DNA of 13,254 bases from Bacteroidia bacterium (GTDB taxonomy: Bacteria > Bacteroidota > Bacteroidia > UBA8524). This document shows positions 7,462-13,254 of this stretch, in pieces. The notes under the pieces are model-generated. The model had not been told where the DNA came from and did not search any database. It saw only the letters and a program-made list of their open reading frames with translations. Where the stretch lies: positions 1 to 13,254 of the forward strand of contig JALRIQ010000066.1 in the NCBI GenBank assembly GCA_023277325.1, given 5' to 3'. Position 1 is the first letter of the stretch. Each line of letters begins with the position of its first letter. A program made the position numbers and the translations under genes.

Positions 7462-7469
7462 CAAAATTA
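7462..7469 (-). promoter_or_regulatory. Candidate -7 promoter element of superoxide dismutase
   Basis: The minus strand reads TAATTTTG, an exact TAnnTTTG match. It ends 28 nt before the sod ATG, giving a leader of about 24 nt. The TTTTA inside the far arm of the adjacent inverted repeat sits roughly where a -33 element would be. Confidence 0.6.
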
Positions 7470-7496
7470 GGCATTTTAACCGACGCATAAAATGCC
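7470..7496. promoter_or_regulatory. Palindromic candidate operator between the divergent sod and methyltransferase genes
   Basis: GGCATTTTA (7470-7478) and TAAAATGCC (7488-7496) form a perfect 9-bp inverted repeat with a 9-nt spacer. It exactly fills the space between two outward-facing TAnnTTTG boxes, so it covers the upstream promoter region of both genes. This is the geometry of a dimeric regulator site; alternatively the arms supply symmetric -33 elements. The regulator is not identifiable from the sequence. Confidence 0.5.
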
Positions 7497-7497
7497 C

Positions 7498-7505
7498 TAC
7501 ATTTG
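7498..7505 (+). promoter_or_regulatory. Candidate -7 promoter element of the methyltransferase/glycosyltransferase operon
   Basis: TACATTTG is an exact TAnnTTTG match, ending 32 nt before the ATG at 7538. It begins two bases after the inverted repeat, mirroring the sod box on the other side. Confidence 0.6.
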
Positions 7506-7537
7506 AAACCTTTGTAAGCCCGCTTTTGTTTGAAAAA

Positions 7538-8299
7538 ATGGAGATTTTATCCAATGTTTCGCCCGATGATTTTCCCTTTGATTGGTACGCAATTGCCAAT
7601 GAAAATCATTTTTGGTTTAAGTCGAGAATCGACGCTTTTTTAAAGTTTGCTCCACGTTACCTCCCGATGGACCAAAACCTCAAGGTGATGGAAATTGGTT
7701 GTGGAAACGGGTTAGTCCGCAAGCAGCTGGAAAACAAGGTTGGCTGGACGGTCGACGGGTGCGACATCAATGAAGAAGCGCTGAAATTAAATCAAGGGCT
7801 AAAAGGGGAAACCTATCTTTATAATATCCACGAGCATCATCCAAAATTCAAGGATGCATATGATGCCATTATCCTCTTTGATGTGCTTGAGCATATTCCG
7901 GATACCAAAGAGTTTTTGGCGTCCATCATGTATCACCTCAAACCCGGCGGCGTTTTGTTCATCAATGTTCCTGCCCTAAATCACTACAAAAGCGATTACG
8001 ATGAGGCGGTAGGCCATATTCGTCGCTACGACCAGAATATGATGTCTGAAGAATTTATCGGCATGGATGCAGAAGTTCTAGGTCACCGTTATTGGGCCCT
8101 TGCCTTGATGCCGGCTCTTATCGCCAGGAAAAAATTTGTGCGCAATAAGGGAGATATCAAAACCTTGGTCGAAAATGGGTTGAAACCACCAAACGGACTC
8201 ATCAATCAGATATTCTATGGCTTGTTAAGAGCGGAGAAGTGGTTATTTTCGAATCCACCAACTGGCGCATCGCTCATGAGTGCCATTAAAAAAATCTAG
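7538..8299 (+). CDS. Class I SAM-dependent methyltransferase
   Basis: A 253-residue soluble Rossmann-fold methyltransferase. Motif I is VMEIGCGNG (50-58), the acidic residue after the second strand is Asp76 (VDGCDIN), FDVLEHI (114-120) is the post-II motif, and LKPGGVLFINVP (134-145) is the next strand. The YDEAVGHIRRY segment (154-164) often occurs in methyltransferases encoded beside glycosyltransferases. The substrate is not evident; the operon partners suggest a lipid-linked sugar, glycan or its acceptor, which is inference. I chose the ATG at 7538; an in-frame TTG at 7526 would add four residues but is weaker. It is the first gene of a three-gene operon, with the next ATG one base after its stop codon. 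A TAnnTTTG box lies just upstream. Confidence 0.88.
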   Translation: MEILSNVSPDDFPFDWYAIANENHFWFKSRIDAFLKFAPRYLPMDQNLKVMEIGCGNGLVRKQLENKVGWTVDGCDINEEALKLNQGLKGETYLYNIHEHHPKFKDAYDAIILFDVLEHIPDTKEFLASIMYHLKPGGVLFINVPALNHYKSDYDEAVGHIRRYDQNMMSEEFIGMDAEVLGHRYWALALMPALIARKKFVRNKGDIKTLVENGLKPPNGLINQIFYGLLRAEKWLFSNPPTGASLMSAIKKI

Positions 8300-8300
8300 C

Positions 8301-9938
8301 ATGGCGAATAAAAATCAGGTAAAAGAAACTGCGCCAAAAGCAGAAAAATCACAAGACACCCTCGCACTGGCGGTGAGTGGTATCGCGGCTTTGGCTTATT
8401 ACCTCTACTCGTTCAAATCAACGGGCTATTACCAGCATGATGAAATTGCCCACCTCATTAACATGAATGAATTTTGGGATAAACCATCTTCCATTCTGGG
8501 TAACTGGCCAAAAACAGGATATAAACTGGTCTATGCGATTCCTGCTCTATTAGGAACAAAATTTATTCTGATTCTCAATTGCCTTTTTGCCGGACTCGCC
8601 TCCTTTTTGGCCTATAAAACAGCGGCATTCTTTGATAAACGTTATGCACTTCTGGCCGCCATCCTTCTTGCGGTGCAGCCGATGTGGATTGAAATCGCAT
8701 TCCGGAATTATGCGGATAGCTTTTCTGGATTGGTACTCATCGCTGCCATCTATTTCCACTACAAAGAAAAATGGCTCTGGGCAGGTTTGCTCCTCTCATT
8801 CAGTACGCTCGTGCGTCAGGAGTTTTTCCTTGTCGCCATCCCTTATGGCATTTACCTTTTAACCCAAAAACGTTGGCTTCCAGCTTTTTTAATGGGTTCC
8901 TTCCCTGTGCTTTATGATATCTGGGGAGCCATCCATACGGGTGATCCGCTTTACCTACTTACCTCAAGTAGAGAAACCAGCGACCTGTATAGCGAACAAT
9001 TTGCCCGCCACGGCTTCTTCCATTTTTGGAGAATGAGCTTTGTGGTATGGGGAGCAGTTAGCGCTTTATTGGCTGTTTTATTTAGCACACAGCTCATTGA
9101 GGCTACGGTGCAAAAGAACCTGAAAGAACGTTTTGCAAGAAACCCATGGTTCTTGTTTATTCCTGCATTTATCTATTTATTGATCCATAGTCTCTTTAAC
9201 TGGGATGCCTTGGCTTTAGGCGCTTCACCAAACCTGCGTTATATGAATGGCATAGGACCTGTGCTTGCTGTAATGGCTGCTGTAGGACTTTCAGCCTGGG
9301 AAAAGAGCCGGTCAAATCCGCGTATCCATCTCCTTGCAATGGTGGTAGCCCTTGGTGCTTATGCCATGTTTGCTGCTTTTGAACATAATGGTGTTGTACT
9401 TACCGAAGAGAGCGATTACAGCCTCTTCTTCCTCGCCGCCATTACGGTAGGCCTTCTTTTTGTGAAGCTGAGCGTGAATGTGCAACTCCTGGTATTTTCA
9501 GGAATAGCCCTGATATCTGGCCTCTTGCCGGTGCAGCCGAAAGAACCTAGTCCGGAAGACCTTGCTATCAATTCCATGGTAAAATGGATGGTAAAACAGG
9601 ATAAGGATGATGCCACCCTGTTCACCAATCATACGGTGGTTCCTTACTATTTCGACAAACAAGCCGGTCATTTGCCGAGTCATATGGAAAGTTTAGACAG
9701 TGCAAAAATTGCCAATGCGCCTGTTGGATCTCTCCTTATTATTGATTCGCACTATTCATTACGCCTCGATTTCCCTGCACCAGCAGAGCAAGTTCGGGCC
9801 GATTATTTGCAAGACCGCGACTTCCAAAAAGCGATTAATTCCATCATTCAAATAAATAATGGCAACTATCAGGTAGTCAATCAGTTTGTATCCAAGGATC
9901 AACGCTTTGGTGCCATCGTATTAGAAAAAACAAAATGA
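8301..9938 (+). CDS. GT-C polytopic glycosyltransferase (PMT/ArnT-like)
   Basis: A 545-residue integral membrane protein with about ten hydrophobic spans between residues 20 and 425 and a C-terminal soluble domain of about 120 residues, probably periplasmic. The first extracytoplasmic loop carries YYQHDEIAH (Asp47-Glu48), the acidic pair expected of GT-C enzymes, where it binds the lipid-phosphate sugar donor or the acceptor. Such enzymes move a sugar from polyprenyl phosphate onto a protein, lipid A or glycan on the outer face of the inner membrane. The next gene is a polyprenyl-phosphate sugar synthase, which fits a donor/transferase pair. The ATG at 8301, one base after the preceding stop, is preferred to an in-frame GTG at 8280 that overlaps the methyltransferase. 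Stop and next start overlap as ATGA. Sugar and acceptor are unknown. Confidence 0.85.
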   Translation: MANKNQVKETAPKAEKSQDTLALAVSGIAALAYYLYSFKSTGYYQHDEIAHLINMNEFWDKPSSILGNWPKTGYKLVYAIPALLGTKFILILNCLFAGLASFLAYKTAAFFDKRYALLAAILLAVQPMWIEIAFRNYADSFSGLVLIAAIYFHYKEKWLWAGLLLSFSTLVRQEFFLVAIPYGIYLLTQKRWLPAFLMGSFPVLYDIWGAIHTGDPLYLLTSSRETSDLYSEQFARHGFFHFWRMSFVVWGAVSALLAVLFSTQLIEATVQKNLKERFARNPWFLFIPAFIYLLIHSLFNWDALALGASPNLRYMNGIGPVLAVMAAVGLSAWEKSRSNPRIHLLAMVVALGAYAMFAAFEHNGVVLTEESDYSLFFLAAITVGLLFVKLSVNVQLLVFSGIALISGLLPVQPKEPSPEDLAINSMVKWMVKQDKDDATLFTNHTVVPYYFDKQAGHLPSHMESLDSAKIANAPVGSLLIIDSHYSLRLDFPAPAEQVRADYLQDRDFQKAINSIIQINNGNYQVVNQFVSKDQRFGAIVLEKTK

Positions 9939-10888
9939 GTTTTAGTCGCGAAAATTTCAAGCTATCTATCATTGTTCCTTGTTATAACGAGGAGGCTGTA
10001 ATCGGCTTGACCTATGATCGCCTTTTGGCAGTATTGGATGGAAATCAATACGATTATGAAGTGCTTTTTATTGATGATGGAAGCCGAGATAAGACCGTAT
10101 CCATCCTTTCGGAGAAATCAGGCGAAAATGAGCGGGTGAAGATTTTGTCGTTCAGCCGAAATTTTGGCCATCAACCCGCTGTATCGGCCGGACTCAATGA
10201 ATGCAGCGGCGACTTGGCCATCATTATTGATGCCGACTTGCAAGATCCTCCGGAATTATTCCCGGATATCATCAAAACCTATTTCGACAGCAATTGCAAT
10301 GTGGTGTATTGCGTTCGGCAAAACCGCGAAGGGGTAAGCTTCTTTAAGAAGATGGGTTATCACTTTTTCTACCGCGTGGTGAATTATATGTCGGATGTTG
10401 AGCTTCCCTTAGATTCAGGCGACTTCCGTTTGATGGACAGGGACGTAATTGACGCCTACAAGAAATTCGGTGAGAAAAATAAATACGTGCGCGGAATCAT
10501 TGCATGGATGGGCTTCACGCAGGTACCCTTTTATTATAACCGCCCTGGCCGTGCTGATGGCGAAACCAAATACAGCATCAAAAAGCTGATTGGATTGGCT
10601 TCCACGGGGATGTTCTATTTTTCGAAAAAACCCCTCAAGCTGGCTATTAATCTGGGTATTACAGCTTTAAGCATTGGGTTAATTTTAGCCATAAAGGTGT
10701 TTTATGAAAAGTTCAGCGGCAATCTCGATGAAGTACCTGGCTGGGCTTCTACCATTCTTACCATGATTCTTTTCGGCGGCGTTCAACTGGTAACCATTGG
10801 CGTTCTCGGTGAATACCTCGGCAATATCTTCGACGAGGTAAGAAACCGTCCGGAGTACATCATTCGCAAGAAGAAAAAACAGGATTGA
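9935..10888 (+). CDS. GT2 polyprenyl-phosphate glycosyltransferase (DPM1/GtrB/ArnC-like)
   Basis: A 317-residue family 2 glycosyltransferase of the usual GtrB length. The GT-A domain shows SIIVPCYNEE (11-20), FIDDGSRDKT (45-54), FSRNFGHQPA (73-82), the metal-binding IIDADLQDPPE (98-108, Asp99-Ala-Asp101) and SGDFRLMDR (161-169). RADGETKYSIKKL (206-218) is the amphipathic membrane-anchor segment typical of this subfamily. Two C-terminal transmembrane helices follow (about 236-255 and 272-295). It should transfer glucose, mannose or a related sugar from a nucleotide donor to undecaprenyl phosphate on the cytoplasmic face. It overlaps the GT-C gene by ATGA and most likely supplies its donor. It converges on the helicase gene with only nine bases between stop codons, and no hairpin terminator is evident there. 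Confidence 0.93.
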   Translation: MSFSRENFKLSIIVPCYNEEAVIGLTYDRLLAVLDGNQYDYEVLFIDDGSRDKTVSILSEKSGENERVKILSFSRNFGHQPAVSAGLNECSGDLAIIIDADLQDPPELFPDIIKTYFDSNCNVVYCVRQNREGVSFFKKMGYHFFYRVVNYMSDVELPLDSGDFRLMDRDVIDAYKKFGEKNKYVRGIIAWMGFTQVPFYYNRPGRADGETKYSIKKLIGLASTGMFYFSKKPLKLAINLGITALSIGLILAIKVFYEKFSGNLDEVPGWASTILTMILFGGVQLVTIGVLGEYLGNIFDEVRNRPEYIIRKKKKQD

Positions 10889-10897
10889 GTTCTGTTC

Positions 10898-12115
10898 TTA
10901 ACGACGTCCTGAAGACTTCCCTTTTCCTTTAAAGCCTCCACGGCCTCTTCCGCCGCCACCCATGGGTTTGGTTTTGTATTCTGGAGACTCGCCAATGCTC
11001 GGTGGCACATTGAATTTCGGGATTTCCTTTTCAATCAGGTCTTCAATCTTTTTGAACTTATGACCGTCCTTGTCGGAAATAAACGTGATGGCTATACCAT
11101 TTCGCTCAGCACGTGCAGTACGACCAATGCGGTGGATATAATCTTCCGGATCTGGTGGAACATCGTAGTTCACAACCAACTCGATACCATCCACATCAAT
11201 ACCTCGTGAAACAATGTCGGTGCCAATCAAAAACTTAAGTTGCTTATTTCTGAAGGCCAGCATCACCTCGTCGCGTTGCGCCTGTTCGAGGTCGGAGTGA
11301 ATACCGCGTGCTTCGAATTTTGACTTGATCATTTCCTTTTCCAGAGACTTGGCTTTGTCTTTTGTAGAGGTAAAAATGATCGCGCTTTGAAAGTCGGAAG
11401 TGCTGAGAATCTTCTGGAGCAGCGCTGTTTTTTGGGTATCGTAGGCCAGATATGCTTGCTGCACAATATTGGCAGCCGGCTTGGAAATGGCGATACTAAT
11501 TTCTTGTGGGTCTTTTAAAATTTTGGACGCAAGGTCCCGAATTCTTGGCGGCATGGTAGCCGAGAACAAAAGAGTCTGACGCGATTCCGGTAATTTTTGA
11601 ATGATTCGGATAATATCTTCATTGAAGCCCATGTCCAACATGCGGTCGGCTTCATCGAGAATAAGGTACTCGAGTCCGCTCATGTCAATATTCCCAGACA
11701 TCAGGTGCGAGATTAATCGACCTGGTGTGGCAATAATCAAATCGGCTCCGGTTTCAAATGCGCGGCGTTGTTGTTCAAAAGCAGCACCATCGCCACCACC
11801 GAAAACCGGAATGGAGCTCACGCCAAGGAAATAGGCAAAACCCTCAACTTGTTGATCAATTTGTTGGGCGAGCTCTCGGGTTGGTGCGATAATCAGCGCA
11901 CGAACTTTATTGCTTTCGTTATCGGTGAGCTTATTCAGTACAGGTAATAGATAGGCGGCTGTCTTACCGGTCCCGGTTTGGGCGCAGGCAATTAGGTCTT
12001 TTCCCTCCATAATGAGGGGTATGGCTTGTTCCTGAATTGGGGTTGCCTTTTCGAAGCCCATGGCATCCAGGCCGTCAAGAAGTTTATCAGTAAATGGAAA
12101 ATCGTTAAAATTCAA
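10898..12115 (-). CDS. DEAD-box ATP-dependent RNA helicase, RhlE-like
   Basis: A 405-residue DEAD-box helicase with all the main motifs: Q motif GFEKATPIQEQ (20-30), Walker A AQTGTGKT (45-52), PTRELAQQ (78-85), TPGR (130-133), DEAD (154-157), SAT (185-187), then RGID and HRIGRTAR in the second RecA domain. It unwinds RNA in the cytoplasm, probably in ribosome assembly or mRNA turnover. The tail is glycine/arginine/lysine-rich (GGGGRGRGGFKGKGK), suited to RNA binding, and shorter than in many RhlE proteins. The start appears to be TTG at 12115-12113: homology begins at once (FNDF-FTDKLLDGL), an in-frame TAA sits three codons upstream, and the first internal ATG (residue 19) would clip the Q-motif region. 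A TAnnTTTG box lies about 18 nt upstream. Confidence 0.95.
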   Translation of the reverse strand: MNFNDFPFTDKLLDGLDAMGFEKATPIQEQAIPLIMEGKDLIACAQTGTGKTAAYLLPVLNKLTDNESNKVRALIIAPTRELAQQIDQQVEGFAYFLGVSSIPVFGGGDGAAFEQQRRAFETGADLIIATPGRLISHLMSGNIDMSGLEYLILDEADRMLDMGFNEDIIRIIQKLPESRQTLLFSATMPPRIRDLASKILKDPQEISIAISKPAANIVQQAYLAYDTQKTALLQKILSTSDFQSAIIFTSTKDKAKSLEKEMIKSKFEARGIHSDLEQAQRDEVMLAFRNKQLKFLIGTDIVSRGIDVDGIELVVNYDVPPDPEDYIHRIGRTARAERNGIAITFISDKDGHKFKKIEDLIEKEIPKFNVPPSIGESPEYKTKPMGGGGRGRGGFKGKGKSSGRR

Positions 12116-12132
12116 AAGATTGATTTAGTTAA

Positions 12133-12140
12133 CAAAAATA
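12133..12140 (-). promoter_or_regulatory. Candidate -7 promoter element of the DEAD-box helicase
   Basis: The minus strand reads TATTTTTG, an exact TAnnTTTG match, ending 17 nt before the TTG start at 12115. It lies in the 90-bp gap between tadA and the helicase, so the helicase can be transcribed independently of tadA. Confidence 0.5.
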
Positions 12141-12205
12141 GACTTTATCCCGAAATAGGAAGGGAAAAGAATCGACGAGGCCAAACTGTCATGCTTTCAA
12201 AGGAA

Positions 12206-12652
12206 TCATGCCCTTTTTGCTTGAAAAAATTTCTTCATCAATTGCTCGGTTTCCTGGGCCATTACGCCAGAAATGATTTCCGTTTTTGGGTGAATGATTT
12301 CAGGGTTAAAACGCTGGTATCCGCGCTTTTCATCGGACGCCCCAAATACAATTCGGCTAATCTGCGACCAGTATAAAGCCCCTGCACACATCACACAAGG
12401 CTCAAGGGTAACATAGAGGGTACACTCTTTGAGGTATTTAGAGTTCAATGCAGAAAAGGCGGAGGTTAGGGCCAGCATTTCTGCATGAGCCGTTACATCG
12501 GTTAAACGTTCTGTTTGGTTATAGCCTTTTCCAATTATTTTATTTTCGCATACGACGATTGCCCCAACGGGAATTTCATCTTCATCGTATGCCTGTTGTG
12601 CAAGCTTCAGGGCCTGCGTCATGAAATAATTGTCGTTGAGGATATTTTCCAT
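12206..12652 (-). CDS. tadA: tRNA-specific adenosine deaminase TadA
   Basis: A 148-residue zinc-dependent deaminase of normal TadA length. The catalytic HAE (His56, Glu58 as proton shuttle) and the zinc-binding PCVMC (85-89, Cys86 and Cys89) are intact. EIPVGAIVV (26-34) and the GASDEKRG segment are typical, with a C-terminal helix ending FFQAKRA. It converts the wobble adenosine of tRNA-Arg(ACG) to inosine. A related nucleoside or guanine deaminase is possible, but length and motif context favour TadA. It diverges from bshA with 42 bp between starts. A TAnnTTTG box ends only four bases before its ATG, suggesting a nearly leaderless transcript. The helicase gene follows on the same strand after 90 bp and has its own candidate promoter. 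Confidence 0.93.
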   Translation of the reverse strand: MENILNDNYFMTQALKLAQQAYDEDEIPVGAIVVCENKIIGKGYNQTERLTDVTAHAEMLALTSAFSALNSKYLKECTLYVTLEPCVMCAGALYWSQISRIVFGASDEKRGYQRFNPEIIHPKTEIISGVMAQETEQLMKKFFQAKRA

Positions 12653-12656
12653 TGAA

Positions 12657-12664
12657 CAAAACTA
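12657..12664 (-). promoter_or_regulatory. Candidate -7 promoter element of tadA, close to the start codon
   Basis: The minus strand reads TAGTTTTG, an exact TAnnTTTG match ending four bases before the tadA ATG. If used, transcription would start at or within a base or two of the start codon. A chance match is possible because the gap is AT-rich. Confidence 0.35.
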
Positions 12665-12694
12665 TTTGAAAAAGCGTTAAGTTTAAATCGTTAT

Positions 12695-13254
12695 ATGCTA
12701 AACATCGGGATTGTCTGTTATCCAACATTTGGAGGGAGTGGCGTAGTGGCTACCGAACTAGGTAAAGCGCTTGCTGAAAAAGGACATCAGGTTCATTTTA
12801 TTTCCTATTCCCGTCCTGCGCGATTGGAGTTCTTCTCTGAAAACCTCTTCTACCATGAGGTTTCTGTGAGCAATTATCCGCTATTTGAATACCCACCCTA
12901 CGAAACTGCATTGGCTAGCAAACTGGTTGATATTGCCCTTTTTGCCAACCTGGATGTGCTTCATGTGCATTATGCCATTCCACATGCTTCGGCAGCAATT
13001 ATGGCCAAGCAAATTTTAGCGAAAAAGGGAAAACACATTTCTGTGGTAACCACCCTGCACGGAACGGATATTACCCTGGTGGGAAAAGATGCCACCTACG
13101 AGCCTGTCGTTTCCTATTCCATCAATGAATCCGATGCGGTAACGAGTGTTTCTGAAAGCTTAAAAGAACAAACCTACCAGTTTTTTCACATTGAAAAAGA
13201 CATTCAGGTTGTTCCCAACTTCATCGATTTTACCCGCTTTAGCAAAAAGCCGAA
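12695..13254 (+). CDS. bshA: N-acetyl-alpha-D-glucosaminyl L-malate synthase BshA (5' part, runs off the window)
   Basis: Reading from the ATG at 12695, 186 codons are open to the window edge. The protein starts MLNIGIVCYPTFGGSGVVAT and contains ELGKALAEKGHQVHFISY, the SNYPLFEYPPYE segment, DVLHVHYAIPHA, TTLHGTDITLVG and VVPNFIDF. These blocks are the characteristic N-terminal half of BshA, the GT4 enzyme that joins GlcNAc from UDP-GlcNAc to L-malate in the first step of bacillithiol synthesis. The catalytic EX7E motif lies beyond the window. No bshB or bshC is visible, as is common since these genes are often scattered. It diverges from tadA across 42 bp. The low-molecular-weight thiol would complement superoxide dismutase in redox defence, although the genes are not linked here. 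Confidence 0.95.
   Translation, partial: MLNIGIVCYPTFGGSGVVATELGKALAEKGHQVHFISYSRPARLEFFSENLFYHEVSVSNYPLFEYPPYETALASKLVDIALFANLDVLHVHYAIPHASAAIMAKQILAKKGKHISVVTTLHGTDITLVGKDATYEPVVSYSINESDAVTSVSESLKEQTYQFFHIEKDIQVVPNFIDFTRFSKKP

Noticed and set aside
10885..10917. Short inverted repeat CAGGA/TCCTG between the convergent GT2 and helicase stops, considered as a shared terminator.
   Set aside because: Only five base pairs, a long loop, and no T-run on either side.
12026..12376. Plus-strand open frame of 116 codons across the start of the helicase gene, the gap and the end of tadA.
   Set aside because: It is antisense to conserved TadA and helicase residues and has no homology signal of its own.

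Overview
The window looks like a chromosomal stretch from a member of the Bacteroidota, probably Flavobacteriia-like. The evidence is the set of families present: an SDR-type L-threonine dehydrogenase, a bacillithiol BshA, a GIN/DUF2807 protein, and a lipoprotein paired with an outer-membrane barrel. Several genes are also preceded by exact matches to the Bacteroidota -7 promoter element TAnnTTTG, and Shine-Dalgarno sequences are weak or absent. No tRNA, rRNA, CRISPR array, transposase or phage gene was seen. All intergenic gaps are shorter than 200 bases.

Layout. The left edge (1-142, minus) holds the 5' part of an MGMT/Atl-family DNA-repair gene. It diverges from a plus-strand run (185-2805) of a degenerate TrpF-like protein, a family 4 glycosyltransferase (ATGA overlap) and an SDR threonine dehydrogenase. 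A scarred interval follows (2802-3352): a 50-codon minus-strand open stretch with no start codon abuts a GIN/DUF2807 reading frame that lacks its signal peptide and N-terminal half. The most economical reading is one deletion that removed the 5' ends of two divergent genes. Next is a minus-strand pair (6643-3349) of a 683-residue lipoprotein with recurring internal motifs and a 419-residue outer-membrane barrel, overlapping by 17 bp. A Mn-type superoxide dismutase (7433-6825, minus) has its own promoter and terminator.

The centre of interest is 7434-10888. The superoxide dismutase diverges from a tight three-gene plus-strand operon: a SAM methyltransferase, a GT-C polytopic glycosyltransferase and a DPM1/GtrB-like polyprenyl-phosphate glycosyltransferase. 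Junctions are 1 nt and a 4-bp ATGA overlap. The GT2 would make a lipid-linked sugar, the GT-C would transfer it on the periplasmic side, and the methyltransferase could decorate the lipid, sugar or acceptor. Between the divergent genes is a 9-bp perfect inverted repeat framed by two outward-facing TAnnTTTG boxes, a compact candidate control site.

The right side carries an RhlE-like DEAD-box helicase (minus, apparently with a TTG start), the tRNA adenosine deaminase TadA (minus), and divergently from it the 5' part of bshA (plus, running off the window).
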